Part shown: one piece after another, positions 1 through 10,248 of the stretch
Layout of the letters: every line of letters begins with the position of its first letter
How positions within the stretch are numbered: the stretch's first letter is position 1
Assembly (NCBI GenBank): GCA_965249175.1
Contig: OZ252227.1
Coordinates: 1,488,001 to 1,552,000, forward strand
Reading direction: 5' to 3'
Source: CAZYFH01 sp965249175
GTDB lineage: Bacteria > Acidobacteriota > Vicinamibacteria > Vicinamibacterales > UBA8438
Length of the DNA stretch: 64,000 bases
Position numbers and translations under genes: made by a program
Notes under the pieces: generated by a model
Seen by the model: only the letters and a program-made list of their open reading frames with translations
Told to the model about the DNA's origin: nothing
Database searches by the model: none

Positions 1-837
1 GGCGGGAACGCCGTCGATATCCAGGGCGGCCAGACGGTCGGCTCGGAGACGTTGGTGCGTGCGGTGCGCGCGGCGCGCGACGATCCGTCGATCGAGGCGA
101 TCGTGCTGCGCATTGACAGCCCGGGCGGGGTCGCCATTGCGGCCGACATCATGTGGCGTGAGTTGGTGCTGGCCCGCGCGGAGAAGCCGCTGATTGCATC
201 GATGTCAGACATGGCGGCGTCGGGCGGCTATTACATCGCGGCGCCGGCGCATGCGATCGTCGCGCAGCCGGGGACGCTGACCGGGTCGATCGGCGCGTAT
301 GGCGGCAAGTATGTGCTCGGTGGGGCGTTCGACAAGGTCGGCGTCAACATGGAGGCGGTGACCGACGGCGCGCAGGCGGATCTCTTTTCGCCGGCGACAC
401 GGTTCTCGGACGTCGGCCGCGTCGCCATGCAGAGTCAGCTCGATGCCACCTACGAGCGATTCCTCCACGTCGTCGCCGACGGGCGCGGCATGACGCGCGA
501 CGAGGTGCACGCGGTCGCGCAGGGCCGGGTCTGGACCGGACGCCAGGCGAAGAAGAACGGGCTCGTCGACGAGCTCGGTGGGCTGCGCGATGCCGTCGCG
601 CTGGCAAAGGAGAAGGCGGGCATCGCCCCGGAGCGCGAGGTGCGGCTGGTGCCGTTTCCGCGCTCGCGGACGTTCTTCGAGCAGATCAACGACTCGTTCT
701 CGATGACGTCGGCCGCCCTGGCGGCGGGTTGGCTGGCCTCGCCTTCCGCGCGTCTGGCGCAGCTCGCGCTGAGCCACGCACGGCTGCTCGAATCGGGCGC
801 GCCACTGGCACTACTCCCACGTGTCATGGCGCCGTAG
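1..837 (+). CDS. sppA: Signal peptide peptidase SppA (protease IV), 5' end cut off by window
   Basis: Membrane-bound serine protease of family S49 that degrades cleaved signal peptides. The reading frame is open from base 1, so the true start lies upstream; 278 codons are present. The sequence around residue 74 (DMAASGGYYIAAPAH) is the family nucleophile motif, with Ser in ASGGYY, and it is preceded by the SPGG turn. The following GSIGAYGGKY segment is also typical. The position where the short Bacillus-type enzymes carry their catalytic Lys reads TDGAQADLFSPAT, without Lys. This suggests the 67-kDa two-domain form, whose Lys lies in the N-terminal half outside the window (inference). The gene converges on the foldase gene and is followed by a palindrome at 842-861. 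Confidence 0.9.
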   Translation, partial: GGNAVDIQGGQTVGSETLVRAVRAARDDPSIEAIVLRIDSPGGVAIAADIMWRELVLARAEKPLIASMSDMAASGGYYIAAPAHAIVAQPGTLTGSIGAYGGKYVLGGAFDKVGVNMEAVTDGAQADLFSPATRFSDVGRVAMQSQLDATYERFLHVVADGRGMTRDEVHAVAQGRVWTGRQAKKNGLVDELGGLRDAVALAKEKAGIAPEREVRLVPFPRSRTFFEQINDSFSMTSAALAAGWLASPSARLAQLALSHARLLESGAPLALLPRVMAP

Positions 838-841
838 AGGA

Positions 842-861
842 CGCAGGGCTGAAGCCCTGCG
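842..861. terminator. Palindrome between convergent genes, possible bidirectional terminator
   Basis: CGCAGGGCT-GA-AGCCCTGCG is a perfect 9-bp stem with a 2-base centre. It lies just after the sppA stop and before the end of the convergent foldase gene. There is no T-tract, so it could equally be one of the dispersed GGGCT/AGCCC palindromes of this genome (compare 29713-29730). Confidence 0.4.
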
Positions 862-938
862 CTACAAGGGATCGGGGCACCGGCGCCGGGCCGCTCGCCG
901 GGCGATGGAGCGGAACCTGCACGGGCCCAACGCGCTTG

Positions 939-2873
939 CTAGACGGGCGCGAAGGCTTCTTCGAGAGCAGCGAGATCGATGCTGATCTCCAGCCGCTCCT
1001 TCACCTTGTTCATGTAGGCGCCGAAGAACTGTCCCTGGCGAGTCGCGGTCAACTCGTCACGCAGGGTCTGACGGGCATCGGGGAGGTCGTCGGTCGGCGC
1101 GTCCTCGCGCTCCACGACATGCACCACGGCCGCGGTGTTCCCGGTCTCGATCGCTTCGCTCACCGCGCCAGGCTCCAGCTCGAATGCCACGGCCTCGACA
1201 GCAGCACTGATGCCCACCTCGGGTAACGCCGATCCGCGGGTCACCAGCTCGCTGGTCCCGACCGAATACTCCGCCTCGGTCGCGGCCGCGACAAAGTCCT
1301 CGGCGGCGCGCAAGGCCTCGGCGGCTTCGGCCGCCCGCTGCTGGGCCAGCGTGAGCGCCTTCTTGCGGATGACGTCCTCCTGCACCTGATCGCGCACCTC
1401 GTCGAGCTGGGGTGTGTACGGATCCTGCGTGTCGACGACAGTCACGAACGCGGGGCCGGACGGCGTGCCGATGGGCCCTTCCACCTCGCCCTCCGCCAGC
1501 TGAAATGCGCGGGCCGAGACCTCCTGCGCGAATCCCAGACCGAGAATCGGCTCGCCGGGCGCCGCAAAGCCCGATTCCTGCAGCTCGTAGCCGCGGGCGG
1601 CGGCGGCCTGCTCGAGCTCGGCCGGTGTCGTGACCTCGGCGGCGATCGCCTGCGCGAGCGCGCGGGCCCGCGACGATGCGCGCTCCTGCTTGAGGATGTT
1701 CTCGACGCTGGTGCGCACGTCGTCGAGCGTCTGCGTGGTCTCTTCCTGCTTCTCCGTCACCTTGATCACGTGATACCCGAACGTGCTCTTGACCGGCTCG
1801 GAGATCTCGTCGGGCGCCATGGCAAACGCCGCCGCTTCGAACGCCGGCACCATCCGGCCGCGACCGAACAACCCCAGGTCCCCGCCCGCTTCGGCGTTTG
1901 TCTCGTCTTCAGAATGCACCTTGGCCAGCTCGGCGAAATCGGCGCCGGCGCGCGCCTGCATCGAGAGCTCGGTGGCGCGTGCCAACACGTCAGCCTCGTC
2001 CTGATCGTCGACACGGAGCAGGATGTGGCTCGCGCGCACCTGCCCGGGCGTCTGATATCGGTTGAGGTTCGAGCTGTAGTAGTCCTCGACCTCGTCGCTC
2101 GTCGGCGTCACGGAGTCGAAGATGGCGGATTCGTCGACCAGTAGAAACCGGAGCTTGCGCTTCTCGGGTACCTGATACGAGGCCGATTCCTGCTCATACT
2201 GCAGCGCGACGTCCGCGTCGGTTGCCTCGACCTCGTCCCGATAGTCGTCGGCCCGGAAGGCGACCACGTCCACCTTGACCCGCTCGTTGCGCCGGCGGTG
2301 CTCGTCGCCGACTTCCGAGTCCGACACCGACACCCACCCCGTCACGGCCGTCTGCAGCCGCTCCAGCAGGATGGACTTGCGGATGTCATCCTCGAATTGC
2401 TCGGTGGAGATCGGCGGGGTTTGCTGCTGCAGCACCAGCCGGTACTGCTGCTCGCCGATGAACTGACCGTCGATCTGGAGCCCAGGAAGCGTCACGATAC
2501 GCTCGCGGACTTCCGCATCGCCGACTTCGAGGCCCAGTCGATCGGCTTCGGTGAGCGCGGCGTACTCGTCGATGAGCTGCTGGAGAATCTGGCGGTCGAT
2601 GCCCAATTGACGAAGCACGTCTTCGCTGATGTCGCCACCCGATTGCAGCCGATACTGTTGGAGTTGGCGCAAATAGATCTGCCGGAACTCCTGCAGCGTG
2701 ATCTCGTAGTCACCCACCTTGGCGAGGACGTCGGTCGGCAGCCCGGTATCGCCCCCCATCGGGCTCAGCCCGACCCCGGGGATCAGGGCGACGAACATCA
2801 GCGCAACGACTCCCAGCGCCAGCTTGAGGATCCAGCTCCGTTTGAACCGGCGCATCACGTCAAGCATGGTCAT
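939..2873 (-). CDS. SurA/PpiD-type periplasmic peptidyl-prolyl isomerase (foldase), membrane anchored
   Basis: Periplasmic folding chaperone and parvulin-type prolyl isomerase, 644 aa. I start at the ATG giving MTMLDVMRRFKRSW, because AAGGA lies about 11 bases upstream; a longer frame to 2918 has no support. Residues about 12-35 form one transmembrane anchor (ILKLALGVVALMFVALIPGVG). A SurA_N-like helical region follows (about 45-200). A PpiC rotamase domain (about 275-375) shows RASHILL, ADFAELAKVHSED, GGDLGLFGRG and GYHVIKV. The single N-terminal anchor with one central parvulin domain resembles PpiD more than SurA. The 235-bp region to the divergent diguanylate cyclase gene should hold both promoters. 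Confidence 0.88.
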   Translation of the reverse strand: MTMLDVMRRFKRSWILKLALGVVALMFVALIPGVGLSPMGGDTGLPTDVLAKVGDYEITLQEFRQIYLRQLQQYRLQSGGDISEDVLRQLGIDRQILQQLIDEYAALTEADRLGLEVGDAEVRERIVTLPGLQIDGQFIGEQQYRLVLQQQTPPISTEQFEDDIRKSILLERLQTAVTGWVSVSDSEVGDEHRRRNERVKVDVVAFRADDYRDEVEATDADVALQYEQESASYQVPEKRKLRFLLVDESAIFDSVTPTSDEVEDYYSSNLNRYQTPGQVRASHILLRVDDQDEADVLARATELSMQARAGADFAELAKVHSEDETNAEAGGDLGLFGRGRMVPAFEAAAFAMAPDEISEPVKSTFGYHVIKVTEKQEETTQTLDDVRTSVENILKQERASSRARALAQAIAAEVTTPAELEQAAAARGYELQESGFAAPGEPILGLGFAQEVSARAFQLAEGEVEGPIGTPSGPAFVTVVDTQDPYTPQLDEVRDQVQEDVIRKKALTLAQQRAAEAAEALRAAEDFVAAATEAEYSVGTSELVTRGSALPEVGISAAVEAVAFELEPGAVSEAIETGNTAAVVHVVEREDAPTDDLPDARQTLRDELTATRQGQFFGAYMNKVKERLEISIDLAALEEAFAPV

Positions 2874-3108
2874 AGTGCAGTCATTCCTTTGAGAAGGACA
2901 CCGGAGTGCGCCGAACACGCCATTCTACCGATAGCGGTTCGAACGCGGCAAGCGAGCCGAGGCGGCGGGGAGGGGGGCCCTGGGGGCGAGGTCGGTCGCT
3001 CCGGACTGCCGATGCGATCGCCGTCGGAGCACAGTTTCGCACAGGCCCGTATGATATATTTTGTGGTGACTTAAGGACTTAGGGGACCTGACAGAACGTC
3101 GGTCATCG

Positions 3109-4542
3109 ATGGCTTCGCGCTCTCCTCGTGCCACGACCCGTCGCCGCACTTCCGCCAACCGCGCCGTGCTCCGCCTGGTTGTCTATCACGCCAGCACAGA
3201 CGTCCAGCCGCAGATCGCGCCTCTCACGCGTACACGAAAATTCAAAGTGGCGTGCTACCCACAGCGCACGGTCCCGGTTCGCCCGCCGGCGACCGCGGTC
3301 GACGCGGTCCACTGGGAGCTGTCACCAGGGCGACGCCCCAACTGGCAGCGGCTCAACGCCATCGCGCGTGGCACGCCGATCGTGCCGTACTCGGCGACCG
3401 AAAGCACAACGGTCATCGAACGCTCGCGCGCGATGGGGTTCGCCTGTCATCTCAGCGCGCCGCTCACCGGCGTCGAGATCGAGCACCAGGTCGCGCTGGC
3501 GTCGCCCGCTGACCTGGCGACGCGGTTCAGCCAGTTCCAGCCGGCACTGCGCCGGTATCTCGCGCGCGTCGAGACGGTCGGGGAGATGATGCGATCGGTC
3601 AGCGTGTCGCTCGACCCGAATCGTGTCGCCGACGCGGTCGTCGCGCGCGCAGCCGCGTGGCTCCCCGCTCCGTGCTGGGTCGTGGTGGGACCCGATTCGA
3701 CCGGCGCGCCGAAGATGATGGCCGAGCGTGGCTTGATCGCCAACGCCGAGATGGCCGTCCGGGCGCTCGGCGCGTGGGTGCTTCGGCATTCGCAGGAATA
3801 CACCTCGGCCAATCTCCACCGCGATCGGCGAACACCTGGGGCGCCGGAAGTGGCGGCCGTGGCGTTCCCGTTGGTGTGCCGGGGCCGGACCATCGCCGCG
3901 CTGGTAGGAGTGGATCGCGGGGCCGCCCCGACCGCCCCCCGATTCGCGGCGCCCATGCTGAGCGCGCTGCACGCGTTGCTCGATCCAGCCGCGTTGGCGC
4001 TCGACAACGCGTTCCGGGTGCAACGGGCCGAGGCGTTGTCCGTCACCGACGATCTGACCCAGCTCTACAACTCCCGGTATCTCTCGTCGGTACTCAGACG
4101 CGAGGCAAAACGCGCGTCGCGGACCAGCCAGCCGCTGTCGATGCTGTTCATCGACCTCGACGGCTTCAAGGGGGTCAACGACATGCACGGGCACCTCTAC
4201 GGGAGCCGGGCGTTGGTCGAGGCGTCGGCGATCATTCGGGAGAGCGCGCGTGAAACGGACATCGTGGCCCGCTTCGGCGGCGACGAGTTCGCGGTAGTGC
4301 TGCCCGACACGCCCAGCGAAGGGGCCGTCGCGGTCGGCGACCGCATCCGCGACCGCGTGTCCAAGCACGTGTTCTTGAAGGACGAGAGGATCAACTTCCA
4401 ACTGACGGCCTCTGCCGGGGTTGCAACGCTGCCCGACATTGCCACATCGGTCGATGAGCTGCTGCAAGCAGCCGATGACGCGATGAACTGGGTCAAGGCA
4501 CATGGCAAGGACGGCATACAGCTGGCGGGAGTAGTAGGCTAG
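3109..4542 (+). CDS. Diguanylate cyclase with N-terminal sensory region and GGDEF domain
   Basis: Makes cyclic di-GMP from two GTP. The 477-aa protein has an N-terminal region (about 40-130) resembling a degenerate receiver, a GAF-like middle (about 150-300) and a C-terminal GGDEF domain. The signature ARFGGDEFAVVLP, with GGDEF from residue 390, is intact. An RxxD inhibitory site (RETD) sits exactly five residues before it, so product feedback inhibition is likely. No transmembrane segment is seen, so a cytoplasmic sensor is inferred. It lies 52 bp upstream of mreB on the same strand. A PilZ protein at 31.0 kb and an HD-GYP gene at 17 kb show that c-di-GMP signalling is used here. The exact input signal is unknown. 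Confidence 0.88.
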   Translation: MASRSPRATTRRRTSANRAVLRLVVYHASTDVQPQIAPLTRTRKFKVACYPQRTVPVRPPATAVDAVHWELSPGRRPNWQRLNAIARGTPIVPYSATESTTVIERSRAMGFACHLSAPLTGVEIEHQVALASPADLATRFSQFQPALRRYLARVETVGEMMRSVSVSLDPNRVADAVVARAAAWLPAPCWVVVGPDSTGAPKMMAERGLIANAEMAVRALGAWVLRHSQEYTSANLHRDRRTPGAPEVAAVAFPLVCRGRTIAALVGVDRGAAPTAPRFAAPMLSALHALLDPAALALDNAFRVQRAEALSVTDDLTQLYNSRYLSSVLRREAKRASRTSQPLSMLFIDLDGFKGVNDMHGHLYGSRALVEASAIIRESARETDIVARFGGDEFAVVLPDTPSEGAVAVGDRIRDRVSKHVFLKDERINFQLTASAGVATLPDIATSVDELLQAADDAMNWVKAHGKDGIQLAGVVG

Positions 4543-4594
4543 TGGACGGCCGCGGGCATGCGACATCGTCGTCGATACGTAAGGATGTGCAAGC

Positions 4595-5616
<1,022 letters not shown>

Positions 5617-5620
<4 letters not shown>

Positions 5621-6480
5621 CCGTCGTGGATAGCCGCCAACGCATGCGCTATGTCGTGCTGGCCGTCGTCATCGGCCACGTCATCCTGATCTCCGCGCAG
5701 GTCAACGCGCGGCCGGGCGCGAACGTGCTCGAGGCCGTGGCGTTCGGGACGCTCGCGGAGGCGCAGCGGTGGGCCACTGCGGGGGTCGTCGGCCTGCGCG
5801 ACGTCTGGACCGGATATGTGTCGCTGCGCGGTGTGCGCGCGGAGAACGCGTCCCTGCGCGATGACGTTGCCGCGCTCGAGCTGCGCCTGCAAGAACAGCG
5901 CGCCCTCGCGACACGCGCGCGGGGCCTGCAGCAGCTGCTCGAGCTACGCGAGTCCGTCGATCTACGCACGGTCGGCGCGCGCGTGATTGCCACCGATGCC
6001 ACACCGTATTTCCGCACGCTCACGGTCGATCGCGGCACCGGGGACGGCGTCCGGCCAGACCTGGCGGTGATCGCGCCGCGGGGCGTCGTGGGTCGTGTGA
6101 TCGGCCTGCCGGGCGCGCGCGCGGCCAAGGTGCAGCTGCTGATCGATCGGAACGCCGCAGCCGGCGCGTTGATCGAACGCACGCGTGCCGTGGGCGTCGT
6201 CGTTGGGACCGACGACGACGCGACGCTGGGTATGGAGTACGTGTCCAACCTCGAGGACGTCGTCGAGGGAGATGTCGTGGTCACGTCGGGTACCGACGAC
6301 ATCTACCCGAAGGGGTTCGTCATCGGTGTGGTCAGCCGCGTCGAACGTGGCACCGGTCTCTACAAGGCGATTCAGATCGATCCGGTCGTCGACTTCGTGC
6401 GGCTCGAGGACGTGCTCATCGTGATGACGCCGCGCGACGATGAGGCGACGGCTTCGCTCGTGGCTGGGGGATACGAATGA
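5617..6480 (+). CDS. mreC: Rod shape-determining protein MreC
   Basis: Periplasmic elongasome scaffold that links MreB/MreD to PBP2. The 287-aa protein has an N-terminal membrane anchor (YVVLAVVIGHVILISAQV), a short coiled coil (about 65-110, LRDDVAALELRLQEQRAL) and the beta-barrel MreC domain (RVIATDATPYFRTLTVDRGTGDG; GVVGRVIG; VTSGTDDIYPKGFVIGVV). The TTG start at 5617 overlaps the mreB stop by four bases; a later ATG at 5644 is possible. Its own stop overlaps mreD by ATGA, so the genes are probably translationally coupled. Confidence 0.95.
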
Positions 6481-7001
6481 CGGTGCCGCGGATCGCGCTC
6501 GTCATCGCGTTCGCGCTGGCGGCGCAAACGACCGTGACCCGCCTGGTCGGTGTCGCGACCGATGTTGACTTCCTCCTGATCGCCGTCGTGTTCGTCGCGC
6601 TATCGCGTGGACCCATCGTCGGTTTGTGGGCCGGCACGGTTGGGGGACTCGCGCAGGACCTGCTGTCAGGAGGCATTGTCGGGGTCAGCGGCCTGGCGAA
6701 GAGCCTCGTCGGGTTCATCGTCGGGTGGCTCGGCGTGCAGTTCCTCACGTCACGTGCCTGGCACCGCGTGCTGATCTTGTTTGTCTCCACACTGGGTCAC
6801 GCCGCCTGTTTCGTCGGGGTCTACACGCTCATCGGGCCCGCCGCGCCGCTTGCCGCGTGGACCGACGTGTTGACCCAGGCATTCGCCAATGCCCTGGTCG
6901 GTATCGTGGCCGCTGCCGCATGCGAGCGTGCCCCCGTGATGTGGGAGCGCGCCCGGATTCGTCGCGGCGGCTTCGCGACCCGCCGCTGGCGGACGAACTG
7001 A
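6477..7001 (+). CDS. mreD: Rod shape-determining protein MreD
   Basis: Integral membrane partner of MreC in the elongasome. The 174-aa protein has about five hydrophobic helices. The family-like segment VDFLLIAVVFVALSRGPIVGLWAGTVGG, given here only in outline, starts near residue 30 and is followed by a DLLSGGIVGVSGL motif. Identification rests on the weakly conserved sequence and on position between mreC and mrdA, which is the standard order. It overlaps mreC by four bases and mrdA by one (TGATG). Confidence 0.9.
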   Translation: MTVPRIALVIAFALAAQTTVTRLVGVATDVDFLLIAVVFVALSRGPIVGLWAGTVGGLAQDLLSGGIVGVSGLAKSLVGFIVGWLGVQFLTSRAWHRVLILFVSTLGHAACFVGVYTLIGPAAPLAAWTDVLTQAFANALVGIVAAAACERAPVMWERARIRRGGFATRRWRTN

Positions 7002-8908
7002 TGGAGCACCACACCTCCCCCATCGACCACGGTAAGAGACGGCGCCTCCTCGCGCTGTTTCAGGTCACGGTGGCATTGGTCTTCGCCGTCCTGCTCATCA
7101 GGTTCTGGCATTTGCAGGTAGGCCAGCACGCGCGGTTTCTCGAGATGGCCGAGAACAACCATCAGCGCCGCATCGCGTTGCGTGCGCCGCGTGGCGTCGT
7201 GTTCGACCGCGACGGTGAGGTGCTGGTCGAGAACCGCTACTCGCTCAACATCTCGCTCGTGCGGGAGCAGGTCGAGGACCTCGACCGGTCGATCGACCTG
7301 CTGGCCGAGGTGACCGGCATCGATAATGCCGCCGTGCGGGGCGTCGTCGAGCGCCACCGCCGCGACCCGGTCTATCGGCCGATCGTCATCATCCAGGATG
7401 CCTCGCTGGCCCAGGTAGCCGCGGTCATCGCCCGGAAGCTGGAGCTGCCGGGGGTGGTGGTCGAGCAGATACCGGCCCGCTACTATCCGACCGCCACGCT
7501 GGCGGCGCATTCGTTCGGCTACGTCGGCGAGATCACCGACGCGCAGCTCGCCATCTCCAGCGGCGTGGGCCTCGCGAGCGGGGACATCGTCGGTCAGTCC
7601 GGCATCGAGCAGGCGTATAACGACCGTCTCATGGGCACGGACGGGTCGCGTCATGTCGTGGTGAACAGCGTCGGCCGGGAGATCGAGACACTCGGCGAGA
7701 TCGCGCCCGCCGAGGGACAAGCGCTGAAGCTGACGATCGACTACGACCTGCAGAAGGCGGCCGAGGACTCGTTCAGGCTCTGGGGGTTCGAGGGCGCGGC
7801 CGTCGTGCTGGATCCGCAAACGGGCGAGGTGCTCTCGCTCGTCAGCCTGCCGGCCTACGATCCGAACGCTTTCGCGACTGGCATCGATGGGGCGACCTGG
7901 ACCGCGCTCAACACGGACGGGCTCAAACCGCTCCAGAACCGCGCGATCCAGGGCCGCTATCCGCCCGGGTCGACCTTCAAGATTGCCATGGCGGTTGCCG
8001 CCTTGGAAGAGGGCGTCGCCACTCCAGACTTCACGGTGACCTGCCGCGGACGCGCGTCCTTCTACGGGAGCTTCCGCAATTGCTGGAAGAGTCACGGCAC
8101 CGTCAAGATGGACCAGGCGATCGAGCAGTCATGCAACACCTACTTCTACACCCTGGGCGAGAAGCTCGACGTCGACCAGATTCACAAATGGTCCACCGCG
8201 CTCGGGCTGGGTGAGATGAGCGGGATCGACCTGCCGCACGAGGTGCGGGGATCGATCCCGTCGCGCGCCTGGAAACGCGAGCGCCACGCCGAGCCGTGGT
8301 ATCCAGGCGAGACCATCTCCGTGGCAATCGGGCAGGGACAGGTGTCGGTGACGCCGATCTCGCTCGCCGTGATGATGGCGACGACCGCCAACGGGGGCCG
8401 GCGTGTCGTGCCTCGGCTACTGAAGGCGTTTGACGACGGCATCGGCTGGCGGCCAGTGCCGCCGCCCGCCACAGCCTCGCTGGTCCGTCTCCGGCCGGAA
8501 ACGCTTGAAACCGTGACGCGCGGCCTCTGGATGGTCGTCAACCAAGCCGGCACAGGGGGGCGCGGGCGGATCGACGGACGGGATGTAATCGGCAAGACCG
8601 GAACCGCGCAAGTCATCTCCCTCGAAGGGAAAGAGGCGGCCGGCGACACCGACAAGGACCTGCGCGATCACGGCTGGTTCGTCTTTGCGGCGCCGCGCGA
8701 CAACCCGCAGATTGCGGGGGTGGTGTTCGCGGAACACTCGGAGCACGGGTATCTGGCCGCACCGATCGCGCGCCACGTGATGGAGACCTTCTTCGCCAAG
8801 CGCGAAGGGCAGCCGTTGCCGATGCTGCCGCTGCCGGCACGTCCGCCGGCGGTGCCGCCCAGGGTGCTGCCCGTGACAGCGGCGGCGAACGGCGGTGGGA
8901 ACGAGTAG
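7001..8908 (+). CDS. mrdA: Penicillin-binding protein 2 (elongation transpeptidase)
   Basis: Class B PBP that cross-links peptidoglycan with RodA during cell elongation. The protein has 635 aa if started at the ATG that overlaps the mreD stop; the frame is open further upstream but that part is out-of-frame mreD. It has a cytoplasmic tail, a membrane anchor at about 20-40, and a dimerisation/pedestal region (residues 60-240). The transpeptidase domain has all three motifs: SxxK at Ser324 (PPGSTFKIA), SxN at 377 (SCN) and KTG at 532 (GKTGTAQ). An 8-bp gap separates it from rodA. Confidence 0.96.
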   Translation: MEHHTSPIDHGKRRRLLALFQVTVALVFAVLLIRFWHLQVGQHARFLEMAENNHQRRIALRAPRGVVFDRDGEVLVENRYSLNISLVREQVEDLDRSIDLLAEVTGIDNAAVRGVVERHRRDPVYRPIVIIQDASLAQVAAVIARKLELPGVVVEQIPARYYPTATLAAHSFGYVGEITDAQLAISSGVGLASGDIVGQSGIEQAYNDRLMGTDGSRHVVVNSVGREIETLGEIAPAEGQALKLTIDYDLQKAAEDSFRLWGFEGAAVVLDPQTGEVLSLVSLPAYDPNAFATGIDGATWTALNTDGLKPLQNRAIQGRYPPGSTFKIAMAVAALEEGVATPDFTVTCRGRASFYGSFRNCWKSHGTVKMDQAIEQSCNTYFYTLGEKLDVDQIHKWSTALGLGEMSGIDLPHEVRGSIPSRAWKRERHAEPWYPGETISVAIGQGQVSVTPISLAVMMATTANGGRRVVPRLLKAFDDGIGWRPVPPPATASLVRLRPETLETVTRGLWMVVNQAGTGGRGRIDGRDVIGKTGTAQVISLEGKEAAGDTDKDLRDHGWFVFAAPRDNPQIAGVVFAEHSEHGYLAAPIARHVMETFFAKREGQPLPMLPLPARPPAVPPRVLPVTAAANGGGNE

Positions 8909-8916
8909 TCGAGGCC

Positions 8917-10017
8917 ATGTTCGAGCGCCGGCTCTACACGTACATCGACTGGACGCTCGTCGCGGCCATCGCGCTGCTGTGCGTGATGGGCCTCGCGATG
9001 ATCTACAGCGCCACCTACGATCCCACAACGGAGCAAGTCGGGGCGCAATTCAATCGCCAGATCGGCGCGCTGGCGATCGGCTTCCTCGCATTCGTCGTCT
9101 GTCTGATGGTCGACTACCGTGTGCTGGCCCAACGGTCGCTGCTCATCTACGGCGGCTTGACGGCGTTGCTGGCCTACACGCTGTTTTTCGGCGACGTGGT
9201 CGGCGGGGCCCGCCGGTGGATCGGCTTCGGTCCGGTCAACCTCCAGCCGTCCGAGTTCGCCCGCATCGGCCTGGCCATCGTGCTGGCGACCTTTTATGCC
9301 CAGTCGCGACGCGGCCCGCGGACGGCCGGCGACTGGCTGATGGGTGGGGCGTTCGTCGCAGTCCCCTGCGTGCTCATCGCGCGGGAGCCGGACCTTGGGA
9401 CCGCGGTCACCCTGGTGCCGGTGTGTCTGGGTATTATGGTCTTCGCTGGGTTGCGGCTGCGCTACCTGGCCGCGATCGCGGTCGTCGCGATCCTGGCGGC
9501 ACCGGTTGTGTGGGCGTATGGGCTCGAGAACTACCAGCGCACGCGGATTGCCAGCTTTCTCGATCCGGAGCAGGATCCGCGCGGCGCGGGCTACCAGCAG
9601 ATTCAGGCGCAAATCACGGTCGGGTCGGGCGGGCTGACCGGACGGGGCTTCTTGCAGGGCACGCAAAGCCAGTACAACTTCCTGCCCGTCGCGCACAATG
9701 ACTTCATTTTTTCGGTGTTGGCCGAGGAGCAGGGGTTCCTCGGTGTGCTGTTTACACTTGGGCTGTATCTGTTCGTCATCCTCCGATCGCTCGACGCGGC
9801 CAGGGTGGCGAAGGATCGTACCGGTGCATATCTCGTGGTGGGGATCATGTCCGGGTTCGCGTTCCAGGTGATCTACAACGTCACGATGTCGGCGGGACTG
9901 GCCCCGGTCAAGGGGCTGACGCTACCGCTGCTGAGCTACGGCGGCTCGTCGATCATCGCGACGTTGATGGGCTTCGGTCTCATCCTGAACGTCAGGATGC
10001 GCCGATTTACGAACTGA
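8917..10017 (+). CDS. rodA: Peptidoglycan glycosyltransferase RodA
   Basis: SEDS-family polymerase that extends glycan strands from lipid II together with PBP2. The 366-aa protein has about ten membrane helices. Family landmarks are the first helix followed by MIYSATYDPTT, QPSEFARIGLAIVLATFY, the AREPDLGTAVTLVPV loop with the essential Asp region, and the C-terminal LPLLSYGGSSIIATLMGFG. It follows mrdA with the same order as in many rod-shaped bacteria. Confidence 0.95.
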   Translation: MFERRLYTYIDWTLVAAIALLCVMGLAMIYSATYDPTTEQVGAQFNRQIGALAIGFLAFVVCLMVDYRVLAQRSLLIYGGLTALLAYTLFFGDVVGGARRWIGFGPVNLQPSEFARIGLAIVLATFYAQSRRGPRTAGDWLMGGAFVAVPCVLIAREPDLGTAVTLVPVCLGIMVFAGLRLRYLAAIAVVAILAAPVVWAYGLENYQRTRIASFLDPEQDPRGAGYQQIQAQITVGSGGLTGRGFLQGTQSQYNFLPVAHNDFIFSVLAEEQGFLGVLFTLGLYLFVILRSLDAARVAKDRTGAYLVVGIMSGFAFQVIYNVTMSAGLAPVKGLTLPLLSYGGSSIIATLMGFGLILNVRMRRFTN

Positions 10018-10053
10018 TGGTCCTGTCCGCACGCTGCGCCACGAGTAGCACCG

Positions 10054-10134
10054 ACCACCCCGAGATCGTCGGTGTGGTCAACCACCCCGAGATCGTCGGT
10101 GTGGTCAACCACCCCGAGATCGTCGGCGTGGTCG
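10054..10134. repeat. Three tandem copies of a 27-bp unit upstream of rng
   Basis: Copies at 10054-10080, 10081-10107 and 10108-10134 begin ACCACCCCGAGATCGTCGGT; the third has two changes. Each junction makes the palindrome GTGGTCAACCAC. In one frame it would read NHPEIVGVV repeats, but this frame is not joined to rng. It occupies the rodA-rng gap, which otherwise shows only the ribosome-binding site GGGAGAG at 10234-10240. Confidence 0.85.
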
Positions 10135-10248
10135 ACGCGCGCCGGCAGCCGCGACACGATGTCGAGCCCCCCCGAGGGGTCGGCGTCGCGGCGGCCGTGT
10201 CGCAACGCGTCTGTGTGGCGTGCGAGGACCCACGGGAGAGTTGCACGC

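Noticed and set aside
3033..3062. Sigma-70 promoter for the GGDEF gene (TATGAT near 3051)
   Set aside because: An AT-rich -10-like box exists but no -35 at acceptable spacing, so I did not list it as a feature.
10054..10134. CRISPR array
   Set aside because: The units are directly abutting with no spacers and there are no cas genes.
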